From NCBI GenBank assembly GCA_034509755.1, contig CM067556.1, positions 40,532,045-40,596,044 of the forward strand: a stretch of DNA of 64,000 bases. Direction: 5' to 3'. Shown here one piece after another: positions 11,092 to 21,606 of the stretch; the first letter of the stretch is position 1; every line of letters begins with the position of its first letter. The DNA comes from Anisodus tanguticus (Eukaryota; Streptophyta; Magnoliopsida; Solanales; Solanaceae). The position numbers were made by a program, and so were the translations under genes. A model generated the notes under the pieces. It ran no database searches, was not told the DNA's origin, and was given only the letters and a program-made list of their open reading frames with translations.

Positions 11092-12551
11092 TTAACGCAA
11101 TACAGACATGGCATTCACTTTGAAGAGACCTTCACAGACGAAGCCCCTCCCTACAAATGTGCCATTTTTAGTAAGTACAAACTTATTGGATTCAAATACT
11201 AGCCTAAACCCAGCATTAACCAATAAAGGTTCAAAAATTAAATTTCTTCTAATCTTTGGGACGTGCATCACTTCCTTCAGAGTAAGTTCCTTGCCAGAAG
11301 TCATCTTCAGGACCACCTTTCCAACCCCCATCACGTCGGAAGAAGCGTTGTTGCCCATGAACAGCTTCTTGTCAGCGACTGGTGTGTACGTGGAGAAGGC
11401 ATCTTTGTTGGAACAGATATGCCTAGTAGCACATGTGTCCACCCACCACTGCATCGGATTCTCCACCAAGTTGGCTTCTAGCACCACTGTAGAGAATTCC
11501 TCGATCATGTCATCCAGGAGCGTGTGCTTGACGACGTTTGCTTGAGCCTTGCCTTTAGACTTGGCTTTCTGTTGTTGCTCAGTCTTGAGCTTGCGGCATT
11601 CCTTGATCCTATGGCTAGGTTTTCCACAGTGATGACAATTACCTCTGAACATCTCTGCTGCAGGGGCTTTGCCGTCTTTCTGGGACTTCCGCTTCTTGCT
11701 TGAGTTCCCTTTGGCCTCAGCCAAATTCGCCTTCGCCTCAGCAGGTTGTCTACCCTTTGACAAGGTCTTCTTATTATCTTCCTGGATTTGCAGTTTGATA
11801 ACAAGCTCTTCAAAGGTCATCTCCTTTGTCTTGAGTTTCAAGTAACTCATAAACTCATTCCATGAAGGAGGTAACTTTTCAATCAATGATGCAACCAAAA
11901 ATTGCTCGTTTGGTTTCAGTCCTTCCAAATCCAGGTGATGTAAAATCATTTGGAATTCCTGGACTTGGGACATCACTGTCTTACTGTCCACCATTTGGAA
12001 TTTTAGAAATTTCCCAACGATGAACTTCTTAGTACTCGCATCTTGTGCGTTGTACTTCTTTTGCAGTTTTTCCCACAGCTCTTTGGCAGTGCCAACGGTG
12101 CAATAGACCGTGTAGAGAGGGTCTGCCAAGAAGTTCAGTATATAGTTCTTGCACATGAAATCGCTATGATTCCATGCGTCATGAACCATCTTCATGCCAT
12201 TAATGACATGGATACCAAGGCCCCCTTCACCCGTTTCATTAGGCGAAGAGTCCATTTCATCTCCAGCTTGTGGAGGATCTTCCGTAAGGAACCGGACCAT
12301 GCCCATAACTGTTAAGTAAAACAACATCTTTTGCTGTCATCTTTTGAATTCTGATCCCAAGAATTTTTCAGGGCGATCATGGTGATGTGAAGAAGAGGGT
12401 AGAGCTCCGGCGATCGGGAAGGCGCGGTGTTCTTTGCCTTGAACGATGGCGGCGGCGAGCAAAAAGGCGGCGGTGTTACGCCTTGAGCGATAGCGAGCGA
12501 TGGCGGGGAAGGCGACGAGCGAGCGGCAACATCGGTCATATTTTCAGCCAT
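11092..12551 (-). pseudogene. copia B gag and protease, frameshifted near the N-terminus
   Basis: The probable start is at 12551 (MAENMTDVAARSS), just inside the 5' LTR. Near 12330-12370 the frame shifts, and in the continuing frame a TGA stands in front of QQKMLFYLTVMG where the family usually has Trp. The main part (12327-11092) has a UBN2-type capsid region (LWEKLQKKYNAQDASTKKF) and a CCHC zinc knuckle (CHHCGKPSHRIKEC). The protease motif reads WWVDTCATRHIC. The usual Gly after D-S/T is Cys here, so the protease is probably inactive. The frame ends at TAA (11092-11094) before the integrase region. Confidence 0.9.
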
Positions 12552-12588
12552 GTTATAGCAGTTGTAGTAAACAAATATTGTCTTAAGT

Positions 12589-13675
12589 TGTAGGGATATT
12601 ACAAAGGTTGCAGGAAACGAGAATTACAAGTAACTGCTAATGTAAGAATTGAAATTACAATTCAACTAGAAATCTGAAAATTACAAAGATGAACAAGAAA
12701 AACTGAAAAACTGTTTTTGTTGAGTCGAGTGTGGCATTCTGTCCTTAAGACAATATTGCCCCGTATGTATCCTTTATACGTCCTGGACAATTCGTCTCCC
12801 AAGGTAAAACAGCAATGGAACAATTGAGCAAAGGAGACTCAAAAGCTACCGTGAAGAATATTGAGTAACGAAATGATGCTTGGAAGTTGTAGGAAGAAAA
12901 TTGATTTTCTGCTTGTGTATTTTCGTGTATGTTTTGTGTGCCTCAACAATGGTGTAAGGGGTGTTTATATAGGTGAGGGATGACTGTTTAACTGCCTCCA
13001 TAACAGCTATTATTGGCTAAATAATGGCCATTATGGAGGTAGTAAAGCCACCAAAATAAATGGTGAAAGACCAACAGATTTGGCCATTATAGGAGGAGTA
13101 ATTCAGCCAAAATAAATGGCTGAATTGAGTGCTTGGCGTTTACGTTACGACCGTCGAAATTCGATTTTCGAAAACTTCGGGGACCAAACTGTACATCTGA
13201 AAGAATTCTGGTCCAAACTGTACTTCTGGCAAAGTTCTCTGGCCCAAAAAGATAATATCACGCAGCCCGCGGCCCGCGAACCCGGACCCGGACGGGCGGC
13301 GGCGACGGGCGTGTGGTCTTTCCTCGAACCGAAGCACATCTAGGTCCTCCCTCCTTTAAACACATGGGATACCCCTTGAGGTCCCAAACCCCAAACCAAT
13401 TTTGAGTCTTATATACACAACAATTCTTTCTTCCTCTACCGATGAGGGAGAATTGAACACAATACCACACTTTCCATGCTTCAAACACCTCACTTCGTGG
13501 ACCAATATCTCTTTCATTTCTCAACGAAATTTGACGATTCTTGGCCCTACGGTTATCTACGTACTTAGTAGATCATGCATGTGTGAAGAACTGGATTCTC
13601 CAACATACGTAACACTATTGTTTAAGCCGTTAAAGTTGGTCGGTCGCAACTCCCGCCAAAGGCAAATTTCCAACA
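12589..13675 (-). repeat. 5' LTR of copia B (1087 bp)
   Basis: This is the partner of 6586-7756, with the same termini and the same TATA-like box. It is about 84 bp shorter because it lacks the repeated accaaactgta block and part of the GC-rich segment present in the 3' copy. Confidence 0.93.
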
Positions 13676-13680
13676 CAAAC
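13676..13680. repeat. 5-bp target site duplication of copia B (right)
   Basis: CAAAC, identical to 6581-6585 across the element. Confidence 0.92.
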
Positions 13681-13805
13681 TAATGAAGATCAAATTAGTA
13701 ATTTATCCTTTAATGAAATTATAATTACAACAATACCCTTTGTCGTACCTATATTTGTGTCATACCCTTGCATCATAGGAAGAGCAAGACAACAATGCTT
13801 ACACT

Positions 13806-14130
13806 ATATCCAGTAATGTTCTGCAGAAACATCATAGGAATGTCGGTACGCAAATTAATAGTGAGCCCCTTTTCTAGCAGATTCATTAAACAATATCCCA
13901 TTGTTTCGAAGGATCCCCACAGGCTGTCCGCAAATTCTTCCAAAATATATAAATTACAAGTGTATGAATGTGCAATGAGTAAACTAAGTACGCCAATGAA
14001 TGAATAAAACAGAGCAAATGAAAAGACAATAGTGATTTCTTAAGGAATAAAAGGGTCTCACAGTGCCATTTAATTTCTTGGACCATCAAATTATCGAGCA
14101 ATAAATGATTGAAACATGGGCTGCTTAGTC
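13806..14130 (-). pseudogene. methylcrotonoyl-CoA carboxylase beta-chain gene fragment (two exon remnants)
   Basis: On the minus strand 13941-13806 reads GRICGQPVGI, NNGILFNESARKGAH and, after a small frame change, IPMMFLQNITG. These are consecutive signature blocks of the carboxyltransferase (crotonase-fold) domain of the biotin-dependent methylcrotonoyl-CoA carboxylase beta subunit, a mitochondrial enzyme of leucine breakdown. The exon ends near 13806 with a GTAAGC donor-like sequence. About 120 bp upstream on that strand, 14125-14062 resembles the preceding exon (SFIAR, KK, then ggcact followed by GTGAG as donor). The two remnants keep an intron between them, so this is a decayed genomic fragment and not a retrocopy. 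A stop after KGAH and frameshifts rule out function. Flanking exons were not found; copia insertions lie on both sides. Confidence 0.68.
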
Positions 14131-14237
14131 TGTTGGTGCAATGGAGTGAAACACACTAAGATTCTACAACAAAATTTAACTAAGTGGAGTTCAGACAAAC
14201 ACATATAAGAAAAAGAAAAGAGAGAATTATAGCTTCA

Positions 14238-15343
14238 TGAGACAGACTTTGTAAAGTTTATGTAAGATAGAATTTTCCTTAGGGATTCCTTTCATTATTC
14301 ACAATATATATAGTTGTAAAGAGGTTGATTCCTAATACAGTAAGAATCCTAACTTAACTTAAATGGTTGATTCCTAATACAATAAGAATCCTAAGTTACC
14401 TTAAATATACATCTATCATAATTACAAAATATATTGTGAATATTCGGAGAATATTCACTAATACTCCCCCTCAGACGGAACGGGAGGAGGCCGAACGCTA
14501 AGGCTGGATCAGAAGTCGGTGAAGAGCTGTCTCGGTAGTCCCTTTGTGAAAATGTCTGCATACTGATAGGAGGAAGGCACGTGTAATATTTTGACCTGAC
14601 CACGGGCAACCTTCTCTCGCACAAAGTGGATATCCATCTCAATATGCTTAGTCCGCTGATGCTGGACCGGATTATGAGACATATAGATGGCAGATATGTT
14701 GTCACAATAGACTATAGACGCCTTTCGTAGTGGACACTGGAGCTCCAAAAGAAGATTTCGGAGCCAACAGATCTCAGCAACGACATTAGCAACTCCGCGA
14801 TATTCTGCTTCAGCACTCGAACGGGATAGCGTGGCCTGCCGCTTGGCGGACCATGAGATAAGATTATCCCCAAGAAATACACAGTAGCCTGAGGTGGAGC
14901 GACGTGTGTCGGGGCATCCTGCCCAATCTGCATCCGTGTAGGCGAGTAACTTGGTTGGGGCAGAGGGGTAGAGATGTAATCCAAAGTCTAGTGTGCCCTT
15001 AACGTATCTGATAATACGTTTGAGGGCGGCAAAGTGGGACTCTCGGGGGTCGTGCATAAACAGACACACCTGCTGAACGGCATATGCAATATCAGGCCTA
15101 GTGAATGTAAGATAGTGAAGGGCACCTGTTTTCATGATAGTACACAACAAGTCTTTCATTAGGGATTCCTTTCATTATTCACAATATATATAGTTGTACA
15201 GAGGTTGATTCCTAATACAGTAAGAATCCTAACTTACCTTAAATGGTTGATTCATAATACAATAAGAATCCTAAGTTACCTTAAATATACATCTATCATA
15301 ATTACGAAATATACTGTAAATATTCGGAGAATATTCGCTAATA
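14238..15343 (-). mobile_element. copia element with deletion from 5' LTR into RT
   Basis: A minus-strand RNase H block is flanked by two direct LTR copies: 14238-14464 (3' LTR, near complete) and about 15158-15343 (5' LTR, missing its end). The LTRs share the repeated aggaatcaacc block and the tcggagaatattc start. A polypurine tract (GAGGGGGAG on the minus strand) borders the 3' LTR at 14464. The deletion joins the inside of the 5' LTR to the end of RT near 15158. Flanking GCTTCA (14232-14237) and GTTTCA (15344-15349) may be the target duplication with one transition. The RNase H is close to that of element A. Confidence 0.75.
14509..15159 (-). pseudogene. copia RT C-terminus and RNase H, open frame of 216 codons
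   Basis: The frame begins at the deletion junction (MKDLLCTIM) and runs through TRPDIAYAVQQVCLFMHDPR, the RNase H core YTDADWAGCPDTRRSTSGYC, LSRSSAEAEYRGVANVVAE, VYCDNISAIYMSHNPV and ADIFTKGLP. The RNase H acids in TDADW and EAEYR are kept. It is uninterrupted, so RNase H decays less here than in element A, but protease, integrase and most of RT are gone. Confidence 0.85.
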
Positions 15344-15633
15344 GTTTCATCTTAAAACTTCTGTAACATAGGTTATAATTCATGTAGATTCCGATGTCAA
15401 CACAGTTTTTGTTTATCACGATACAAATTTAAGGGGGTAAGGTAAGCACACAACATGGAAACAAATAGCTATAGTTGCTTATTTGAATGGTGTTTTACAC
15501 TTAGGTTATAATATAATTGAATTTCATGTATACATTTTTAAAAAGTATTGAATCATGTTCTACGTTTTCAACTTTATTCTTTTTGAAATAAGAATTAGTT
15601 CATCCTACATAAATGACACATCATGGTCAAAAT
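15344..15633. other. spacer, nothing recognised
   Basis: AT-rich sequence between two LTR-derived segments. No open frame or repeat is supported. Confidence 0.6.
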
Positions 15634-18184
15634 TGAATGTATATTTATGTCCTAGAGACAATCTGTATTAGGACAAATGTATTTTATACACATTCGTATT
15701 ATTATTAATGGAGATTAATATTTTGGCATTTGTAATTAATGAATTATTAGTTGATTGTTTATAATATTCTATAATATACATCCCTGGATGTTACGTTGTT
15801 ATTAATAATGTGAGATATTAATATTATAACGTAACTCTTAAAATAGCCTCGACTAATGATCATCAAGAATGGGATATCGATGATATGTGATAAGTCGACA
15901 TGTGGTCTGCATCACTTCCTTAGAGGATGTAGTATGTCTCACCTGCTATAAGTAATGGCTACTCGTGATGGACACGTGGATACTTTGGAAGTATTGGTAT
16001 ACCCTGCTGATATATTATTTGTTATACATGTCTAAAGTATGATCAGTGTGTGGAAGATAGAAGTCTCTAGACTTGAGGTCAATACACACCTTGTCTACAT
16101 AGTAATATACTTTGATCCTGTCCTAAGCTCAAATGCCTTATAGGTTGATATACGACTTGTATTGGGTACTTTACGATGTAGATTAAAGGTGGTAGTTGAG
16201 CCAAGATTAGGATTCATTCCTCGAATGTATATTCGAGAGAACACTCAGTTTCTCATTGATATTGGGTTGACTAAGTCGTTGGCCAACACAATAGACATAT
16301 CTAGAATATGGTCTTGTTGTCAACCAATATAGATGAGATATAATAATCAAGTCATTTGGATAGACACTTGGCAAATCCTAAGCTTGATCGAGTGTATCGT
16401 GAATGAAAGGATTTTATCTTACCACATAGAGGTTAAGTTTACTGGATTCATGTAAACGTACTTCACATATTGAGTTCGTCTTGCGGCGCTGTCTAGGAGT
16501 TCTGCGTAGACCTTAATTTGATTAGTGTCGATATGAGAAGGCATGTTGGGTCACACTATGTCCATTGTCTTTTCGATCTAAGGATGTATTGAGAGAATAT
16601 TAAATATTCAATTTAGAATTGAGATATTTAAATGAATGATGATTGTTTTAATTAAGTCAAAATTGGATTTTAGATTTAATTAAGAATGTGCTTTAATTTT
16701 TTGGGCCAGGCCCAAGGTCAAACCCTAATTCGATTTGACCTAATTTTTCACCTATAAATACAGACCTACACTTCATTATTCATTACACTTGATTTTCATA
16801 TCATTATTCTAAGTCTTAGAGACTCAGAATTAAAACACCCTCTCGAACCTCTACCGGATTTCCTAGCTTTGCGAAGGAGGAATACATTGAAGCTTGGAGC
16901 TTGCAATCGAAAGAGCATTTGCGTGCGCACCCACAATTGATGAAGATTTCAGATATTGTAAATATGTAAGTACCATTCAAGTCTTATGTTTACGGTTTTA
17001 AATTATCCTATAGTCAAACAGTTCTACGTTTGTTGGGTTTGAATTACGTTTTCAATATCCGTTCCGTACAACAACCCAACAAAACCCTACAGTGGTATCA
17101 AGAGCCAGGGTTGTTTTGTATGATTATAAGGTAATTAGTTAATAATAATATGGGTTAGAATTTGTTTAAATCTGAAATTTATGTCGTTTAAAGCTTGAAA
17201 ACCTAATATTTTAACAGCACATTATCGTTGTCTTTCAAACTATTAAACAATGATGTAATCGAGAAAGTCATTCTGATCTAACTTTTCTAAGTCAATGTGC
17301 GTAACCGGTTCATTGCGAACATGATGCACTAAAGCGAAGAACGAGAAGGGATTGGATGATGGTCGATGAACTTATTGTTTGATAGTGAAGGGTAACGAAA
17401 ATGAATCTGCAAATCTGACCCTGAACCAGTTTTAGGGTTTCAGAAATGCAGATTTTATGCTTCTGAGACGGAGGCGCTGCAACTCCACGATGGAGCGTCG
17501 CGGCACCGAGGCTCCAATTAAAAAAAATTAAAAATAATATTTTTTTCGGAACAATACCGAACACTGTTCCGGCATGAACAGTGGCGGCAGTCACTTTGTT
17601 TCGGTGGGGCAGTGGCGATTTTTGAAATTGCAATTTAGCCCTTGGGGCAAATCTGAAAATTTTAGAAGTTTCTGAAATTGCAATTTGGTCCTTGGAAAAG
17701 TTTTTAAAATCATCAGATTTGGTCCTTGGGACAAATCTGTAAATTTCAAAAAAGCAGATTTGATCCCTTGGGACAAATCTGTAATTAATTTAAAATTCTA
17801 GAAATTACAGACAGGTCCCTGAAATCTGAAAATACTTTTTGAATATTAAGATTGGATTTTCTGAATTTAAAGGGGTTCAAAATTGAAATTTTAAATTCTT
17901 GAAGGACTAAACTGTAAATTCTGAAAATCTAGAACTTACAGAAATATCCTTAAAATTAGTTTTTAAAATCAGAAAATATTTAAGGGACTGTTTGGATTAG
18001 ACTTAAATTTTAGAGTTTAGACAAGTTAACCCATGATTATTATTAATTGTATATTATTGAATAATATACTAACTATATGCTAAGTGTTTAAATGCTTTTA
18101 TTTAATATTAGCATAGTGTCCGCTATAACTGTCTGGGCAGGCGGCGCCCAATATTTGATTAAACCATCATATATCATGCATATT
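15634..18184 (+). mobile_element. 5' part of a copia C-family element (LTR plus leader)
   Basis: 15634-17091 is an LTR (TGAATGTATATTTATGTCC to CCCTACA) homologous to the LTRs at 21607 and 29074 but more diverged. A Met-tRNA primer site follows (tggtatcaagagcc, 17093 on, with one extra A). The leader resembles 23182-23945, including the block with gtgtccgctataact and gggcaggcggcgccca. Similarity stops near 18184. There is no gag-pol and no second LTR, so this is a truncated insertion. A TATA box (TATAAATA) lies at 16753-16760 in the LTR. Confidence 0.85.
16753..16760 (+). promoter_or_regulatory. TATA box in the truncated C-family LTR
   Basis: TATAAATA lies about 340 bp before the LTR end. The same position in the two other copies (22835 and 30273) also holds TATAAATAG, which supports a conserved LTR promoter. 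Confidence 0.5.
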
Positions 18185-18837
18185 TGTAAAATAAAAGTGT
18201 AGATGGTAAATATTGATTATAAAAAATTAATTCAACAAAGAAGAAACTGTAAATTAACTTCTCAACCATTAGTTATTATTTTCAATGTAATTTATTTTCT
18301 AGATATTCCCAATAATTCAAAGTGCCTAGAGGCAAAAGTATAGTAATCTTTTAAACTCTTTTTATCTTGTACGTAGTTGTGGATCAATAAAATTATAAAA
18401 TGCTTTTAAGGAGGCATATACTCCTTTCTAACCCATCCCTTCTGTTTTCTCTTCTACAAGGACTCAACAATTTAGAACCAAAGTGTCCCGTTTAGACATG
18501 CCCGAGAAGATTAAGGTAACTCTTAATGAATTTTAAAATCTTGAATGTTAAGATTTACTACATAACTTAAATAAATAAATAAAGATTTAATAGTTAAATT
18601 TTAATTGATTTCAAAATCCTAAATATTAGGAATATTGTTAGATTTTTATTTTGTTCAGTGTCAAATATATTTTTAAAGGGTGAAAAAGGAGACACGTTTT
18701 GCTCTAGTCTTCCTGAAACAACGGAAATTGAGAATTGAGATGCATACATGGAATTAATTTTGGATTTAAGAGAGAATTTATGTGATTAAATTTTTTTTAC
18801 CTCAAGCATATACTGATTCGTTCCAATTATAAGCAAA
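18185..18837. other. AT-rich spacer, nothing recognised
   Basis: Between the truncated copia leader and the tandem array. It is AT-rich with no supported gene. Confidence 0.6.
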
Positions 18838-21065
18838 AGTAGTCATCATCTTCCTTCATAGATACAGTCGATGATTTCATGTTTCATAAACCTTCTCAAA
18901 ATATGATGCTATGATTGCAGCACCTAAGGTTTTCATCCTTCGACGACCGAAGTTACAATTCTCAAATTGAAACTTTAATTTCATTTATCCAATTAGTCTT
19001 TACCATCGATGGTTGAAAAAATATACGACTTTATGGTATTCAAATTAACAAATTCTTCCTTCCCCTAGAATTAAAGTACAAAATTTTATTCAAAATACAT
19101 ACACCAAAAGAAACCAAGATCTAGTAGAATATTTCTAAATAACATACTTTAACAACCGAGAATAGAAAATTTAATATAATGTTGTTGAAAGCCCAACTCA
19201 TCCTCATCCATCCTAGTTATATCTTCGAGTACACCCAACAACATGACGATTCTTCAATGACTTATCAGCATAAAATACGTGAATTCATAATTTTGAAAAG
19301 ACTGGCAAAATATTATAAAAATCAATGGCTGCATAATTTGAGAGTTTTTGAAATATTAAGCAGAACTTAAAATTAATATATCGTTGAAGGAGAGAGAGTA
19401 TAAGTAGTCATCATCTTCCTTCATAGATACAGTCGATGATCTCATGTTTTATAAACCTTCTCAAAGTATGATGCTATGATTGCAGCACCTAAGGTTTTCA
19501 TCCTTTGACGACCGAAGTTACAATTCTCAAATTGAAACTTTAATTTCATTTATCCAATTAGTCTTTACCACCGATGGTTGAAAAAATATACGACTTTATG
19601 GTATTCAAATTAACAAATTCTTCCTTCCCCTAGAATTAAAGTACAAAATTTTATTTAAAATACATACACCAAAAGAAACCAAGATCTAGTAGAATATTTC
19701 GAAATAACATACTTTAACAACCGAGAATAGAAAATTTAACATAATATTGTTGAAAGCCCAACTCATCCTCATCCATCCTAGTTATATCTTCGAGTACACC
19801 CAACAACATGACGATTCTTCGATGACTTATCAGCATAAAACACGTGAATTCATAATTTTGGAAAGACTGGCAAAATATTATAAAAATCAATGACTGCATA
19901 ATTTGAGAGTTTTTGAAATATTAAGCAGAACTTAAAATTAATTTATCGTTGAAGGAGAGAGTGTATAAGTAGTCATCATCTTCCTTCACAGATACAGTCG
20001 ATGATCTCATGTTTCATAAACCTTCTCAAAGTATGATGCTATGATTGCAGCACCTAAGGTTTTCATCATTCGACGACCGAAGTTACAATTCTCAAATTGA
20101 AACTTTAATTTCATTTATCCAATTAGTCTTTACCACCGATGGTTGAAAAAATATATGACTTTATGGTATTCAAATTAACAAATTCTTCCTTCCCCTAGAA
20201 TTAAAGTACAAAATTTTATTCAAAATACATACACCAAAAGAAACCAAGATCTAGTAGAATATTTCGAAATAACATACTTTAACAACCGAGAATAGAAAAT
20301 TTAACATAATGTTGTTGAAAGCCCAACTCATCCTCATCCATCCTAGTTATATCTTCGAGTACACCCAACAACATGACGATTCTTCGATGACTTATCAGCA
20401 TAAAACACGTGAATTCATAATTTTAAAAAGACTGGCAAAATATTATAAAAATCAATGGCTGCATAATTTGAGAGTTTTTGAAATATTAAGCAGAACTTAA
20501 AATTAATTTATCGTTGAAGGAGAGAGAGTATAAGTAGTCATCATCTTCCTTCATAGATACAGTCGATGATCTCATGTTTCATAAACCTTCTCAAAGTATG
20601 ATGCTATGATTGCAGCACCTAAGGTTTTCATCCTTCGGCAACCGAAGTTACAATTCTCAAATGGAAACTTTAATTTCATTTATCCAATTAATCTTTACCA
20701 CCGATGGTTGAAAAAATATACGACTTTATGGTATTCAAAGTAACAAATTCTTCCTTACCCTAGAATCAAAGTACAAAATTTTATTCAAAATACATACACC
20801 AAAAGAACCAAGATCTAGTAGATTATATCGAAATAACATAATTTAACAATCAAGAATAGAAAATTTACCATAATGTTGTTAAAAGCCTAGCTCATCCTCA
20901 TCCATCCTAGTTATATCTTCGAGTACGCCCAACAACATGACGATTCTCCTATGACTTATCAGCATAAAACACGAGAATTCATAATTTTAAAAAGACTGAC
21001 AAAATATTATAAAAATCAAGGGCTGCATAATTTGAGTGTTTTTGAAATATTAAGCAGAACTTAAA

Positions 21066-21070
<5 letters not shown>
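18838..21070. repeat. tandem array: four copies of a 565-bp unit
   Basis: Units start with agtagtcatcatcttcc at 18838, 19403, 19968 and 20533, each exactly 565 bp apart. The first three are nearly identical. The fourth has more substitutions and ends at the (TA)n tract instead of the aaggagagagagtata tail. The unit is AT-rich. Copies 1 and 3 hold a 63-codon plus-strand frame (19179-19370 and 20309-20500, MLLKAQLILIHPSYIFEYTQ), but it has no recognisable domain and is broken in copy 4. The unit may be a local segmental duplication or a young satellite. Confidence 0.95.

Positions 21071-21128
<58 letters not shown>
21071..21128. repeat. (TA)29 microsatellite
   Basis: 58 bp of uninterrupted TA lie at the point where units 1-3 read ttaatatatcg or ttaatttatcg. 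The tract probably grew from that short TA seed in the last unit. Confidence 0.97.
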
Positions 21129-21131
<3 letters not shown>

Positions 21132-21606
21132 ATGAGGCCTTTTTGGAAGCCTAATAACGTGGAAAGTATTCTTCAAAATTTGAGGTTATGTTGTAGTATC
21201 CCAATATGAATCAAACGTTTGAATTTGAAGTAAAGTTTCAATGGCATCCTAATTGAGCAGAAAGGTGATTTCCGGTATCTAAAAGATACTCCAATCGTTT
21301 AGACTTCTATTCTTACCAAAATAGGAGTTTTTACATAGTTCTAAAAAGGAAAAACAACTAATAGTAAAATTTTAGTTGATTTTAAAGTCCTAAATCTTAG
21401 AAAAATAATTGAATAACTATCAAAAAATAATTTTAAAAAATAGTAAAATAACAATTTTGTCTATTATAGAGTATTTTAATGAAGGACAAAAAGTTCAATC
21501 AACATTTCTAAGGCCCTTCGTGCTTTTAATATAACTAGTCTCTACGAACGTGCACTTGCACGTTATTCCCTATCAATTATCACAAAATAAAAATGTTAGG
21601 TAATAT
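21129..21606. other. spacer with a perfect hairpin motif
   Basis: No gene is visible. AACGTGCA-CT-TGCACGTT (21547-21564) is a perfect 8-bp inverted repeat just after ctagtctct. A CTAG next to a hairpin recalls Helitron termini, but no second end was found. Confidence 0.5.

Larger units (their letters stand above)
6586..13675 (-). mobile_element. complete-length Ty1/copia LTR retrotransposon B
   Basis: This 7.09-kb element reads right to left: 5' LTR (12589-13675), gag-protease, integrase, RT, RNase H, polypurine tract (7757-7768, GAGGGGA on the minus strand), 3' LTR (6586-7756). LTR ends are TG...CA in minus orientation (TGTTGGAAATTTGCC to CCTACA). The element is flanked by CAAAC on both sides. 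The gag motif MLFYLT..RFLTEDPP and the RNase H motif ARNAMYNGKSRHI suggest a Tork-like lineage (inference). Multiple frameshifts and stops make it non-autonomous. No clear Met-tRNA primer site is visible next to the 5' LTR. Confidence 0.95.

Noticed and set aside
20979..21176. Minus-strand frame rich in Ile-Tyr
   Set aside because: It is a translation of the (TA)n tract and not a gene.
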